Assembly: GCA_963966185.1 (NCBI GenBank)
Contig: CAWZYM010000214.1
Location: forward strand, 341,001 to 405,000
Length of the DNA stretch: 64,000 bases
Direction of reading: 5' to 3'
Source: Rhabditoides inermis
Lineage: Eukaryota > Nematoda > Chromadorea > Rhabditida > Rhabditidae
This document shows positions 1 through 11,844 of the stretch, in pieces. Position 1 is the first letter of the stretch, and the number at the start of each line of letters is the position of its first letter. A model generated the notes under the pieces. It saw nothing but the letters and a program-made list of their open reading frames with translations, did no database searches and was not told the origin of the DNA. The translations under genes and the position numbers were made by a program.

Positions 1-1415
1 CTGTCCGGCTCGGCACAGTATCCGAGTGACTGACCCGCGCCCGGAAGGTCGGGTGCGATGCATCTGCAAAAGAGAAACATTCAGCATCAGAATGTTTATG
101 GTTTATCTCGAATCAAGTAGCACAAAGGTAATTACGCACATCACGGTGAGGTCAGTTTCGGTAGTCCCGTGGATGCGTATGTACGTACTATTGGTAATGC
201 TCGTCATATACTGGGCAGACATAGAAATATTACATGATCATAATATTGCTAGTTTCATAATATCGCTAGTTTCCATTTATATAAAGCAGTGCAGTCATTG
301 TAAGGTTCTGGTATGAATGGTATATGAGATGAAAAATGTGAGAAATGGTAAATTTAAAGAGGATAAGTACATCTGCAAGAGAGAGTTTCTTTCTCTTCTC
401 TTCTCGGTCTGTTCTGTATGGGCCATGTTTGCGTATGTATTATGTATACTTCACTCCTGAATCTTTAATCCTGTCCAATTTGCTAAGTATTTTCCAAACT
501 AATCCCACCTACACAATTGTTCGACAGTACGAGGAAAAAACTGATGGACAGCGAGGGAAACAAGATAACACCTGTACATAGCTGCTCACCTGTACTCTTC
601 AATCACTCACACAATTGTTCGCAATACAGCACACACCACACATGTACAGTACTATCCGTAAAAAGTTCTAATTTTTTAAAAAATTTCAGAAAAACCAAAA
701 AACCCAGAAAATCGAAATAACTCGGTTCATAGGTGGAATTTCGATTCGCACCAAAAGAGACAAATGTGGTCCAGAGTGAAGCCGACTCAACTGAATAGTT
801 TATTTCTTGCTTGCATAACACCTTTCCGGAGTTATACACATGTGGCATGTTAGAAGAAATGGCGACGGTCAGACATGAAAAATTTGCATAAAAAGTCGGT
901 CATTTCTCCGACGAGACCGGTGTCCCATTGAGAAAAGCCATATGTAGAACTCCGTAAGGAGCAATGCAAACATGAAACCAACTATACGATTGAGTCGGCT
1001 TCACCCTGGACACCATTTGTCTCTTTTGGCGCGAATCGAAATTTCACCTATGAACCGAGTTATTTCGATTTTTTGGTGTTTTTTTTGGTTTTTCTGAAAA
1101 TTTAAAAAAAAATTAGAACTTTTTACGGATAGTACTGTAGAAACTCGACAAAAAGGAGAGCCTGTAGCTGCTCACGATTCACCTGTATCCCAGGGCGGCG
1201 AAGACTGCCAGGTGATTCGCCCAGCAGGCGGACGAGAACGACTGCCCGTGCAGGAACAGGACGGTCGCCTGCGAGGCAGACTCTCATGGCCTTTCAGGGA
1301 CAAAACATCCAGGAACACCGGACTTGCCTTCTTTCTAACTATTCGAATAGTTTCATGAGTGGTCTGCGAGACATACTATCACATCCTTTCAGTAATTAGA
1401 AAACTAATGAAAAGG

Positions 1416-1467
<52 letters not shown>

Positions 1468-1965
1468 TGGTGAACATGGTTTCGACTCTGGTCATCAGAC
1501 CACAACTTTCCACTTATTTATATCCGACCTGAGTACTTATCCTCTAATGATGTACAAACTCACTGGAAACGGTATTATTCTGTTTTGTGTACTTACATTA
1601 GATGTGCATACTCCCATACTCTACAGTACCTTTGCGTAGTGTGCGCCCGGCGGGAGTGCCTCACGGAAGAACACATCCAGGTGCTGGAATGATGTTACGA
1701 TGACGTCATATATTTTGTAATCTTGGTGCAGTAGTACACAGATTACGTACGTTCAACTCACTCGCGAAATATCAAACCACAGAAACGTAACACGATTTGT
1801 TTTCAATATCTCATAAATCAATAAATCGATAATTCACACACCTCAACCTGCACTCTCTGCTCACGGACTTGGACCTGCTGGGAGAGCTTGCGAATCGTCT
1901 CCGGAATGGGAAGAGTGAGATCAGCTGACTGGAGCAGGGAGGGAGACGGCGGCTGTAAGGGAGGG

Positions 1966-2022
<57 letters not shown>

Positions 2023-2440
2023 CGCTCTAAACTACCATGTTCCCGGTTCCGCATTCCTAACGTGTCATGTCAATCAGTTTCTCTCTCTCTCGCACACACA
2101 CACGATTCTCTCTGATCATTGATGCGTACAACTTGTAACTTGCGGAGACGAGAAACTTACTTGCACATCTTGCAAAGCACATCTTGTGAATCATTCGATG
2201 TGGAGAGTATTCAATGAATGCACTAAGAAAATGAGTGATCGTGAGTCATTGTCTACTGTCTTCCTATTCACTCATTGAGCAAATATTCACTTATAATGAA
2301 ATGATGAATCTATAATGAAACAATGAAATTGTAATAAAATAATGAAAACAATGAAGCCAACAAATAAAATCTAAACTGACCGCCGGATGGATGCCGTGTG
2401 CATAGTGAGCGTTCTGCTGCTGGACGCCGAACAAAACCAT
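1..2440 (-). CDS. ABHD14-like alpha/beta hydrolase, 5' part (cut by window edge)
   Basis: A probable serine hydrolase of the ABHD14 family, whose human members are small alpha/beta-hydrolases. Five exons join in phase: 2381-2440, 1842-1928, 1630-1683, 1183-1268 and 1-63, the last running off the edge. The second and third exons give QVEHLDVFFREALPPG, like the QGQALFFREALPGSG stretch of ABHD14B. The fourth gives TVLFLHGQSFSSACW, the oxyanion-hole HG motif and following helix. The fifth gives RCIAPDLPGAGQSLGY after the expected GYR, matching GYRAVAIDLPGLGHS. The nucleophile serine and His/Asp lie outside the window. The start ATG at 2440 is the least certain part: the exon is short, but its donor (gtcagt) and phase fit. 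A foldback element sits in the intron between the last two exons. Confidence 0.85.
647..1137. mobile_element. Non-autonomous Tc1/mariner-like foldback MITE, 491 bp
   Basis: The two ends are long inverted repeats: the left end starts CAGTACTATCCGTAAAAAGT and the right end is its reverse complement. Arms of about 150 bp (647-800 and 985-1137) also share the stretch with GTTCATAGGTGGAATTTCG. The element is flanked on both sides by TA (645-646 and 1138-1139), the Tc1/mariner target duplication, and its CAGT ends fit that superfamily. No transposase ORF lies between the arms. It sits in an intron of the ABHD14-like gene. Confidence 0.85.
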
Positions 2441-3592
2441 CGCGGAGAAATGGGTAGATCAAATCAATCAATATCTCGAGGTAGATCAAGTCAATCAATA
2501 TCAGAGGTGGACCAGCGAATCAATCGGTATCAGAGGTAGATCAAATCAATCGATATCCGAGGCGGCGGTCGGTGAGTGATTGGAGCGAGATCCAGTGGTC
2601 CTGTGGGCTTGTTTTCCGGATGGGGGAAGGGGCTCTCGAGAGATGGAGAGAGGGAAGCCGCCGCCGAGAGTGCGCGATGCCTGAATAGTGGAGAGGAGAT
2701 GGACACATTCGAGTGGAGTGTGGAAGAGGAGATTAGAAAGTGATGGGAGAACGAGAAAATACTAGGCATTTACATAGGTTTTGTGTGATAATATTACACA
2801 AGCAATTTGGATCATATCAATTGCGACAGCTGATCAAATTTTGATATATTTGAAAAATGGTGGTAAGCAAAGCATGTGACAGTGAAAAGTCAGTGCAATA
2901 TTGATAAAAAGGAAACCCGAATATTTGGTGGGTGTGTGCTGAAGACGACAAGCTAATCTGATAGCGAATAGATAGAGAGTGGATTAGGAAATTAGGAAAG
3001 GTGCGATAAGGAATGCCGCGAGAGATCACTAGATAACAGTAAGACGCGAGAGAGAGTGCAGGCGACGAGACGGCGAGATTGAATTTGCATATTGGCAGTC
3101 GCGTGTGCCTGACCGCTGATTGGGACTGGTTTCAGGTTCGACAAAACAGCGGAGTGAGAGAGAGAGGGGTGAGAGAGTGTGCATGATTGAGAGAGGGGTG
3201 GGGGTGGCGAGAGCGAGGGTGAGAAATTACGCATCATCGTTTGCGCTCGCTGGCGGGCCCCAGCAAAAGTGACTGATTATCGGGAGGAGTGAGAGGGAGG
3301 CGAGAGAGTGGAGGGAGGCGAGAGAGCGCAGAGAGCGCAGACGGCATTTCACGCTAAACGGAAATGATCGAACACACATGTTGTGCTCACTGTGGGACGA
3401 GAGAGAAAAGGAAATTCGGAAATTATTAAATGAGAAACAAATGGAAAAAACGTGTCAGTGGTGAGAAAAAAAGACAAAAACACCTTGTTAGCACCTATGA
3501 AGACTGTATGTACTCAAGGAGCCTGCTCACCTGAGACCTGCGATTACTGGAACCCAGTGTGAGGGAAAGGAGAGAGAGGCGAGAGAGAGAGG

Positions 3593-3637
<45 letters not shown>

Positions 3638-4192
3638 TTGTGTGAGAGAGTGAGAGAAGAAAAGAGAAGTGCGAAGAGAACACAAACAATAACATGCGCA
3701 AACAGGGAAACGAACGCCGGAAAAAAGTGAGCGGATCTCACTTTTGCGTTGTTGCAGGAAGTGTTGCAATTGTTCAAACATTTAAAAATTCCTTCATTTT
3801 CATGTAATGGTAGATTAAAAACGTGAACCAAGTGGCCGCAATCGGCTCAGATTGTGTTTAGAAAAAGGCAGGCGATGAAGTGAGAGAGAGAGAGAGATAG
3901 AGGGAGAGAGAGAGTGTTGATATTGCCTATTCGAATGCCTGGCTGACAGCCAATCGATGCCAATGCGAATCGAAAAGCAAAAACGATCAGGGCAGAAAGT
4001 TTTTTTAGCGTCGGCGAGAGTGTGAAAGTAGTGGGAACAACCAACAACATTTCACTTTCAGACTAAACGCAAAGTGCCTTTTGGAATTCCACTGAACGCT
4101 GTGGTTTAGCGGAAGGACCTTGGCTCTGAAGGGATTAGCATTAGAGAGAGAGAGAGCGACGGTTGGAAGAGGGACGTGGAAATAAAGGGGAT

Positions 4193-4233
<41 letters not shown>

Positions 4234-4969
4234 GGCTGCTCGCCGCAAGGCAATAAATGCGCAAGTGGAATGGGAAGAGTGGCGCCCAGCGTTGTGGTCG
4301 GGAAAAATTGTAACGACGACGTTTGAGAGAAATGGAATGGGAGAGTCGATTTGGAACGGACACGGGAAACACGACTTTCCGTGTGCCTATCACGTTTTTC
4401 GAACAAGTGTATGGGGGTTACTTCGAGATGTTAGTGATAAAGAGAGAAGAGAGCAATGTTATGGCAGGGACAACTGTCTCTCGATAAACGCCCCGCCACT
4501 GAATCATTCATTCTCAACAAGGCTAGCGAACAGCCCGCGAATCGAAATAATACAGCAGCAGCGCAGAATAACAAGCTCGCAATAATTCCTGGAATTCCAC
4601 ATCTCTCTCTCTCTCTCTCTTCTCACGGTCCAGCGCCCCAGGGGTGCTGGCTGGACAGGTAATTGAGACCACCTGAGACCTGTGGGGTAGTGGGGTGTTC
4701 TCGGTGTTTGGACAAGGAGCTCTTAGATTTGCATAGATCTGACTATAATGACTGCGCAAACACTGCTGAGTGAGACATGCGAGTGAGTGTGCAAGCGTAA
4801 TCGTATAAACATAAGAGGCACACGAGAGAGTGGGAGAGAAAATGAATCATAAGCCCGGCGACGTTACGTTTCACGGTGAATACGTTACTATTCGACATCA
4901 TTTGACTGACACTCGAACGGGAGGCAGATGCAAACGGCTAGTGGCAATAAATGAAGAGCGACAGCGGGC

Positions 4970-5013
<44 letters not shown>

Positions 5014-5892
5014 CCGTTTTTTTTTTTCGAAAAACCATCACATCAGCGGAGCGCGTACAAAAAGAGGGTAGTGTGAGGGAGAGTGCGAAAGAGAGTGCGA
5101 GAGAGAGGGGGGACAGAGGGAGCAGAGAGGGAGCAGGAGCAGACTGGGTGTACCATAAAAGGCGCGGCTAGCGGGACGCGCGCGGGTCGTAAACGGAGGG
5201 GAAGGGGGTGAATGGAAGGGGGACGGAAGGGAGAGGCGCCGCGGCCTTCCGGACAGATCACCGCTCACCGGCTGTCGAGTAGAATGTGCAGTGAAACTGC
5301 AATAAAGGTAATAAAGGAACACAAGCTATACAGCCTGCGCCAGAGCGATATTTTCGATCTACCTCGCTTGCAGTGCAAATTACGGTGCCATATAATATTA
5401 TAACCGCCTGCCTCTCTTGTTTTGCGCGCTATTGTTGAGAGCTGACTCTCCGTCTTCCTCTGATCTACTGATCTACTCCATCGGGCGCAACTTATTGCGA
5501 GCATAGAACTATAGTGGCTCCCCCGTTTTGGCGGTAGGCAAAGGGCGAATCGTATTCTCATATTATAACTCCATTCAGACTTTATGATTCGTCCAAAAAA
5601 TTGTTATGAAGTTCTTGTATGGGTTTCTTAAATTTCGCGGAGGTGACGGAACTAAGTAAATATTCCTTGGACTAAAACAACAACAACAACAACAACAAGT
5701 TCACGTTTGAGAAGCTGACCTCTACTGTAATCATCTTTTTTTGTAAACATAGAAAGAATATTCACGTCATACATTTATCGAGACAGCACAGTTAAGTGGT
5801 AACGCGGGGCAATGAACATTTGTAATAATATCGATTGTTTCATCGTTTTCAAGTATTTGTAAGTATAAGCTGCTCTTGGCTGGGAATCACCC
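2441..5892. other. Intergenic/5' region between the hydrolase and the K2P channel 3' end
   Basis: No exon chain with consistent splice phase was found on either strand. The region holds (GA)n/(CT)n tracts at about 3588-3631, 4199-4230 and 4974-5009, a (CAA)n run near 5678-5698, a GC-rich stretch at about 5160-5270, and one copy of a ~175 bp dispersed repeat (5318-5515). The long Leu/Ser and Arg/Glu open frames here are translations of the microsatellites. Confidence 0.6.
5318..5515 (-). repeat. Dispersed ~175 bp repeat, copy 1
   Basis: The reverse complement starts near TATAGTTCTATGC and ends GGCGCAGGCTGTATA. It aligns along its length with 52557-52733 (+) and 51199-51360 (+), and its 3' end with 58546-58592 (+). 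Shared blocks include GTAGATCGAAAACTATCGCT (here one A shorter) and TAGCGCGCAAAACAAGA. The ends are faintly inverted (GTATA...). It could be a MITE or a SINE; I cannot tell which. Confidence 0.7.
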
Positions 5893-6586
5893 CTACCCCT
5901 CCTTCTTGTCGTTGCGCGACGGTTCGGCCTTCTCCTTCTTTGGCGTCTCCTTCCTCCCACCAGTCCTCTGCTCTCTTTCCCTCTCCGGAGCTGCCGACTC
6001 TTCCTGCGTCTTCATAAGATTCGCCTTCGAACGGAACTTCTTCATGGTTTTCATCGACATCTGGAAGAAATATACGAGAATTATAGATCGGAATATTTAT
6101 CTCGGATCGAGTCTCTCTCTCTCTCTCTCTCGAATGAATAAAAAGAAAAATAAAGATTGGAAAAAACGGTTGTGAAGAATGAAAAGAAAACTGACCATCG
6201 TATTCTTCTTTTTGGGCGTGAGTTGTGTCTTCTTCTTCTCTCCCTTCTTCGACTCTTCCATCTTTCCGGGAGTAGCCACTTTTGGAGATTTCCGCGATTT
6301 GCCAGGCACTTTCGGATCGTCCTCCTCTTCCTAGGAGTACGGTAGTTAGGCGTTAGGTACAGTAACTACTCTACAGTACCTTGGTCGCATCGGCGTCTCC
6401 CCTCCGTCGCACTCGCGACAAGCGGTTCTTCTTCGGAGTTCTCATAAGGCGACGCGGTTTCGGCGGACCGTCCTGGAAAAAAAAGAAATACTGGATCTTT
6501 TTCCAATGTCCTCACTTCCTCTTCTCCCTCGTCCACCGTCGGCGCAACGTGCAGGGATGGTTCCTGGAGGGGAGTGTCACAGAGAG

Positions 6587-6637
<51 letters not shown>

Positions 6638-6786
6638 CTTCTTGGCCTGTGGCGGTGGCTCCTCCTCCTCCTGCACTGTCCTATCCACTACCAGCATCTC
6701 AGTACGGCGCGTCTTTGTGTAGTCGGATCCTTGCGTCGACTGGAAACACCTTCCTACTCCAAAAAAGACGGAAAGAGAGGAGAGGG

Positions 6787-6844
<58 letters not shown>

Positions 6845-6974
6845 ACCCACATTGACAGCGTTCTGGTCTCCGATCGCAGCGAGGGTCGGGTTGATGGCGG
6901 TTTTCAGAGAGAGCACCGCTGGCTTCGGATCTGGAGGCGAAAAGGCTATTTCTCTCTCTCTCTCACTCTCTCTT

Positions 6975-7018
<44 letters not shown>

Positions 7019-7466
7019 CCTCCTCTCACCCTTCTTGACGGGAACGACGATCGCCGGCGGTTCCGGCGCCGGCTTGCCAGTCACCTCGTCTTGAATCTCC
7101 TAAATACCGTATTCTATGTAACTACCGTATTACAAAGTACCGTATTCCTAAAACCCACCACAGCCGCGTCGGCGATCGTCCTGGCTGCCTTGACCTTCTT
7201 CTTCGGGAACATCTCCTCCTCCTCCTCGTCGATCGCCGCGTCTTCGAGCTGCTGAAATCAATAAATCGATGATTCGATCGATAAATCGATAAATCGACCT
7301 TTTTCTTTTTCTTCTTCTTCTTTCTGCCCGAATCGTCGTCGAGCTGCTTTTTGATCTTCTTGAGACACACCTGACAGACGTACTCGCCGGCGGCCTGGAA
7401 ATGAGAGATGAGAGAGAGGGAGAGAGAGAGAGAGAAGAAGAGAGAGAGAGAGAGAGAGAAAGAAAG

Positions 7467-7522
<56 letters not shown>

Positions 7523-8628
7523 GAAGGGGAGAGAGAGAGAGAGAAGGGGAGAGAGAGAGAGATAGAGAGAGAGAGCACCTTGTCGACCTCCTCCTTGATG
7601 GCGGCGTTCTTCTTGAACATGGCTTCCAAATCATCGTTGAGCTTGTCGATTCGCTCCAGTTCCTCCACCTACAATCAATCAATACAGCTCTCTGAGTATA
7701 TTTATTCAACCACAAAAAACTTCAATACCCACTTGTTTCTGTTCGTGCTCGTTTCTTTGAGTCATGTGCTCCGGACGGGCTGGAATGAGATGAGAAGGTC
7801 AAGGAGAAGGAGGAGGAGGAGGAAGAGGGCAGGAGGAGCAGAAGCAGATGGAAGGGAGGAGAAGGAGGGGCAGAAAGAGGAGGAGGAGTAGGAGAAGCAG
7901 CAGGAGGAAGAGGAGGAAGAGAAGGAAGCGGAGAATGAGGCGCAGAAGGAGGAGAAGGAAGGAATGGTGACTCACTCGGCACCGCTGCCTTCATCACATT
8001 GAAGAACCGTCCCTCGCCGGGATCCGGCGCCTTTGTCGTTTCAACCTCAACATATCGATTGATTATCGATTATTTTCCCATCGATCACCTTGTGCGGAAA
8101 CTTGACGCACGTGCAGAAGCGCTCAATGAACGTCTTGATCATCAAGCGGCAACGATCCTGGAATCAGCAGATCAATCAATCAATAATCATTCGATACCAG
8201 TACCTGCAGGTAGACCATGATATGCGTGAGGTACGTGTCGCCAAAGAGATGAAGAATGCCCTACAGTAATCCATTACAAACGTTTTAAAGTACCGTAACC
8301 CACCATGTAGAGTAAGAAGGTGCCTCGCCTGGTGGCACTGGGAGTGAAGTCGCCTAGGCCGATTCCCAGTACGGTGATGATATTGAAGTAGAATGTCTCG
8401 AAGAAGCCGTTGTAGCCGAGGACAGGGTCGACGATCTGAACAACTGACAGGTGACAGGTGACAAGTGACAATGACAGGTGACAGGTGACAATGACATTTG
8501 ACAATGACAGACTCACATAGACGATAGTGGTGCACATCATGACATGGGATGAGAACATGCATAGATAGATGATGGTGCGCACACCTCCCGACGGCGGCAC
8601 GAACTTCTCATGTCTAAAACACAGTGAG

Positions 8629-8670
<42 letters not shown>

Positions 8671-8885
8671 CACCTCCACGGTCCCCGATCGTGGCAGAAT
8701 TTGAACACGGCCGTCACACCGTCGAAGCAGACATCGGTGAGCCACTGAAAAACAAGAGAGAAAGGGAGAAAGAATAGTAATGAAGAATGCTATGAACCTT
8801 TTGATTGAAACTATGACTCTGCTTTGAATCAACGCCAACGGCAAAATAAAGAAGAAACAGAGATGAACAGAAATGGAAAGATGTT

Positions 8886-8947
<62 letters not shown>

Positions 8948-9329
8948 GCAGCTAGTACCTGTCCGAACTCTGCCTTGACAGCCAGATACAGCGGGCACAT
9001 GACGAACGCGATCGAGAGAGTCACCAGCCGACCCTGCCACGTCAACGGAATCTGCAACATGGTGCTAGAAAATCACAAACTCACAGCAGTGTTCAAAATC
9101 GCTCCTATCGAGGAGTGGAGAGAGAAAGGGAAAAGGAAGAAAACATAAGAAAGAGAGGGGAGGGAGGAAGACGGAAAAAAAGAAGAGAGAAAAAGAAGGT
9201 GAATTGTCCTCACCAGTTCCCCATAGCCGACGGTGGTGAACAGCTCCCAGCAGTAGTAGGCAGCGTGGAAGACGTCCTCGTGGTTGTCCTGCAGCTTCTC
9301 GTAGTGCCTAGAAAGAGGGTTGAGAGAGG

Positions 9330-9382
<53 letters not shown>

Positions 9383-10934
9383 ACTCACTCGCTGGTGCAC
9401 TTGTCGTGAGCCGAGGGTCGCCCCACGTCGCTGCCGTTCGAGGCAACAGGCTCGTGGATCGAATCACAATAGCCCGGCCTCTTCGTCGCTTTGTATTCCA
9501 CCAACTAAAACACTTTGTCAGTTTCGAAAACTCTGCCAATACCAAACCCCAAATAAAAATGATATTAAAGTTACATAAATAATATACCATAATAATCGTG
9601 GCGAAGCAGAGCATGAAGAAGGAGAAGAACGCCATGTAGACGACCGTGAACGTCACCTTCTTCACGATGCGCTCCTTCAACGTCAGCTCGTCCGAGCCGT
9701 CTTCCCTGAACATACGGTACGTACAGTACCTACTATACTTTATCGCTCACTCTGGCAAGCATACTGTATTGCTCACTCTGGCAAGCATACTGTATTGCTC
9801 ACTCTGGCCTCTGGCAAGCTTACTGTACCTACAGTACCCGTCTACCGTACCCCTTGTCCTTGTCCTTGTCGAGACTGCTCGGCTGCTCCTCCTTACTCCG
9901 CTTCGGCGTCCCCGCCGAGCCCTCCTCCTTCGGGTGGTGCTTCGACATCTAGGTATACGGTAGGTTACAGTAACTGACCACCGTATCGTAGACAGTATAG
10001 AACCATAGGTTACTGTAACTCTACTGAATACCGTATATCTATCTTTTACAGTATACCGTACCTGAGACTCGCTGACTCTAGTACCATAGGTTACTCTAAC
10101 TCTACTGAACACCGTATACAAGGCGTCTACAGTATACCAACCACCGTACCTGCGACTCGCTGGCTCTAGTACCATAGATAACTGTAACTCTACTGAATAC
10201 CGTATACCTATCTCCTACAGTATACCAACCACCGTACTCGCTGGCTCTAGCTCTAGTACCATAGGTTACTGTAACTCTACAGTATCCCAACCACCGAACC
10301 TGCGACTCGCTGGCTCTAGTGCCATAGGTTAAACTCTACTGAATACCGTATACATATCGTTGACAGTATAGAAGGTTACTGTAACCCTACCATATACCTA
10401 TCTTCTACAGTATCCCAACCGTACCTGCGACCTGCAGGATCTAGTACCATGGGTTACTGTATCTCTACCGTATACCTAACTTCTACAGTATCCCAACCGT
10501 ACCTGCGACTCGCTGGCTCTAGTATCATAGATTACTGTAACTCTACAGTATACCAACCACCGTACCTGCGACTCGCTGGCGCCCATGCTGCTCATCTTGC
10601 TGACCTTGCCCGACCGGTCGCCCTTCACACTCTTCATCTGAGTGCGGAAGACGAAGTCGTCCTCCTTCTTCCCACCGCCGCCATCCAACTTCTCCTTCGA
10701 CGGGTTGTCTGCAAGGAAAGTGATGAAGCAGTCTCTCCGAAACAATTCATGAACAACAGGCAACAACGATTTTCCTAGAGAGAGGTTGTCTGCAAACACC
10801 CATTCTTTCATGAAGTCGTCATCTCTTCGAAACGCGCAGTTGCGATAGAGTAATAGAAATAGGGAATGAAAAAAGAGAGGGGAGAGAGAGAAGAGAAGAG
10901 AGAGAGGGAGAGGGAGAGGGGAGAGAGAAAGAGA

Positions 10935-11000
<66 letters not shown>

Positions 11001-11186
11001 GAGTTCGGCTCGCCTGCGAATGGATTGTACGTGGGCGGCGGCGCGGCTCCCTTCGACGCGTGGCCTCCGCCCTCCGACATCGGTTGGGCCTACGGTACAT
11101 ACAGTAATACCAAAAGATTGTGAGTACAGTACCCTGCCGGCCGTGTGCTGCGTCTTGCGGCCTCTCGTATTCCGGTCGCCGCTCAT
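5893..11186 (-). CDS. Two-pore domain (K2P/TWK) potassium channel with long charged C-tail
   Basis: A background potassium channel subunit of the plasma membrane. Twenty-five exons join in phase to 769 residues: 11133-11186, 11014-11089, 10566-10708, 9851-9948, 9588-9705, 9389-9504, 9214-9307, 8959-9051, 8674-8744, 8517-8613, 8304-8435, 8204-8260, 8089-8157, 7976-8045, 7733-7779, 7579-7668, 7299-7394, 7159-7251, 7030-7099, 6851-6930, 6638-6739, 6516-6563, 6380-6472, 6196-6330 and 5893-6060. The order is a polar N-terminus (1-140), TM1 (141-163), pore 1 with TTVGYGE (226-232), TM2 (about 240-260), TM3 (300-320), pore 2 with TVLGIGLGD (341-349), TM4, then a ~385-residue Lys/Glu-rich tail with a CQVC motif. 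The second filter has Gly where K2P channels usually have Thr (TIGLGD), and TM4 is only weakly hydrophobic. Intron 2 appears to be GC-AG. The tail could be alternatively spliced. Confidence 0.93.
6586..7575. repeat. Cluster of (GA)n and (CT)n microsatellites in K2P introns
   Basis: Consecutive introns of the channel tail are almost pure GA on the plus strand (about 6586-6633, 6795-6842, 7407-7575) or CT (about 6951-7015). Several tracts begin within a few bases of the splice donor. The GA and CT tracts are complementary, so the pre-mRNA could pair across the 6851-6930 exon. Confidence 0.9.
9949..10565 (-). repeat. Intronic minisatellite carrying repeated 5' splice sites
   Basis: The third intron of the K2P gene is built of degenerate units of about 60-130 bp. 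Read on the coding strand, each unit has ...ctag, a copy of the exon end CCAGCGAGTCGCAG, the donor gtacgg, then TACTGTA/TACGGTA heptamers. Copies lie near 10065, 10152, 10236, 10303, 10430 and 10506, besides the true exon end at 10566. The copy near 10430 has diverged (CCTGCAGGTCGCAG), and the one at 10236 has lost some of the donor. Confidence 0.9.
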
Positions 11187-11844
11187 TTCATAGTGGGTCG
11201 GTGAGAGGAGGCGGGATCTGGAGGGGCGTGGTCAGCGCGTGCGACAGGGGGAAAGAGCGAAGATATGACGAAAGACAGGAGAGAAGGCAATGCAAAACGA
11301 GTGGAAAGCGTGTCAGAGCGCATGAACTTTTGAAACGAGGGCGCATGACAAAATGAAAAACGCCAAAGCAAGAACCAATGACAAGACTGTGGGGCGAATG
11401 CAGGGGACGTGAAATGACAGCCTTCTAGGGTGGGAGGACGGATCGAGAAGGCATCAGATGACCAAGTCTAGAGTGAAAATGCAAGCCCAAAGTGTCACTC
11501 TCATCTCGATTTCATCATCACCCCCCCCCCATCAATCAATCAATCAATAAAAACAAACAAACAAACAAACAAATTAACAACCGTATTAACATTCGTTTTA
11601 TTCAGGACACCTTCTACTTCTACGAAACAAAAGACATCTAAACAAGCTGAAATCACGGGGGAGAGTACAACATTCTCATCAAGAGAGCAGAGGGGGGTTA
11701 GACACCGGTACACGAATAGACATGTATTATTATATAAACACTCTATCAAACATATTTGTACACATAAGAGATCCTAGTACAGTAAGCATGCAGTACCGTC
11801 ACACAGTAATGGGTACCCGCTACCGTACTACTCTAGTACAGTAG
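11187..11844. other. Intergenic region, K2P 5' end / ZCCHC24-like 3' end
   Basis: Holds the likely K2P promoter and the 3' UTR of the next gene upstream. There are C9 and (CAAT)n/(AAAC)n runs near 11521-11570. No TATA box or further exon was recognised. Confidence 0.6.
11597..11602 (-). terminator. Polyadenylation signal, ZCCHC24-like gene
   Basis: AATAAA on the minus strand, about 240 bases after the stop codon at 11845. Confidence 0.45.

Noticed and set aside
6506..7715. Long open frames of (Leu-Ser)n and (Arg-Glu)n on both strands
   Set aside because: They are translations of (CT)n/(GA)n microsatellites in introns; the real exons here use other frames and are short.
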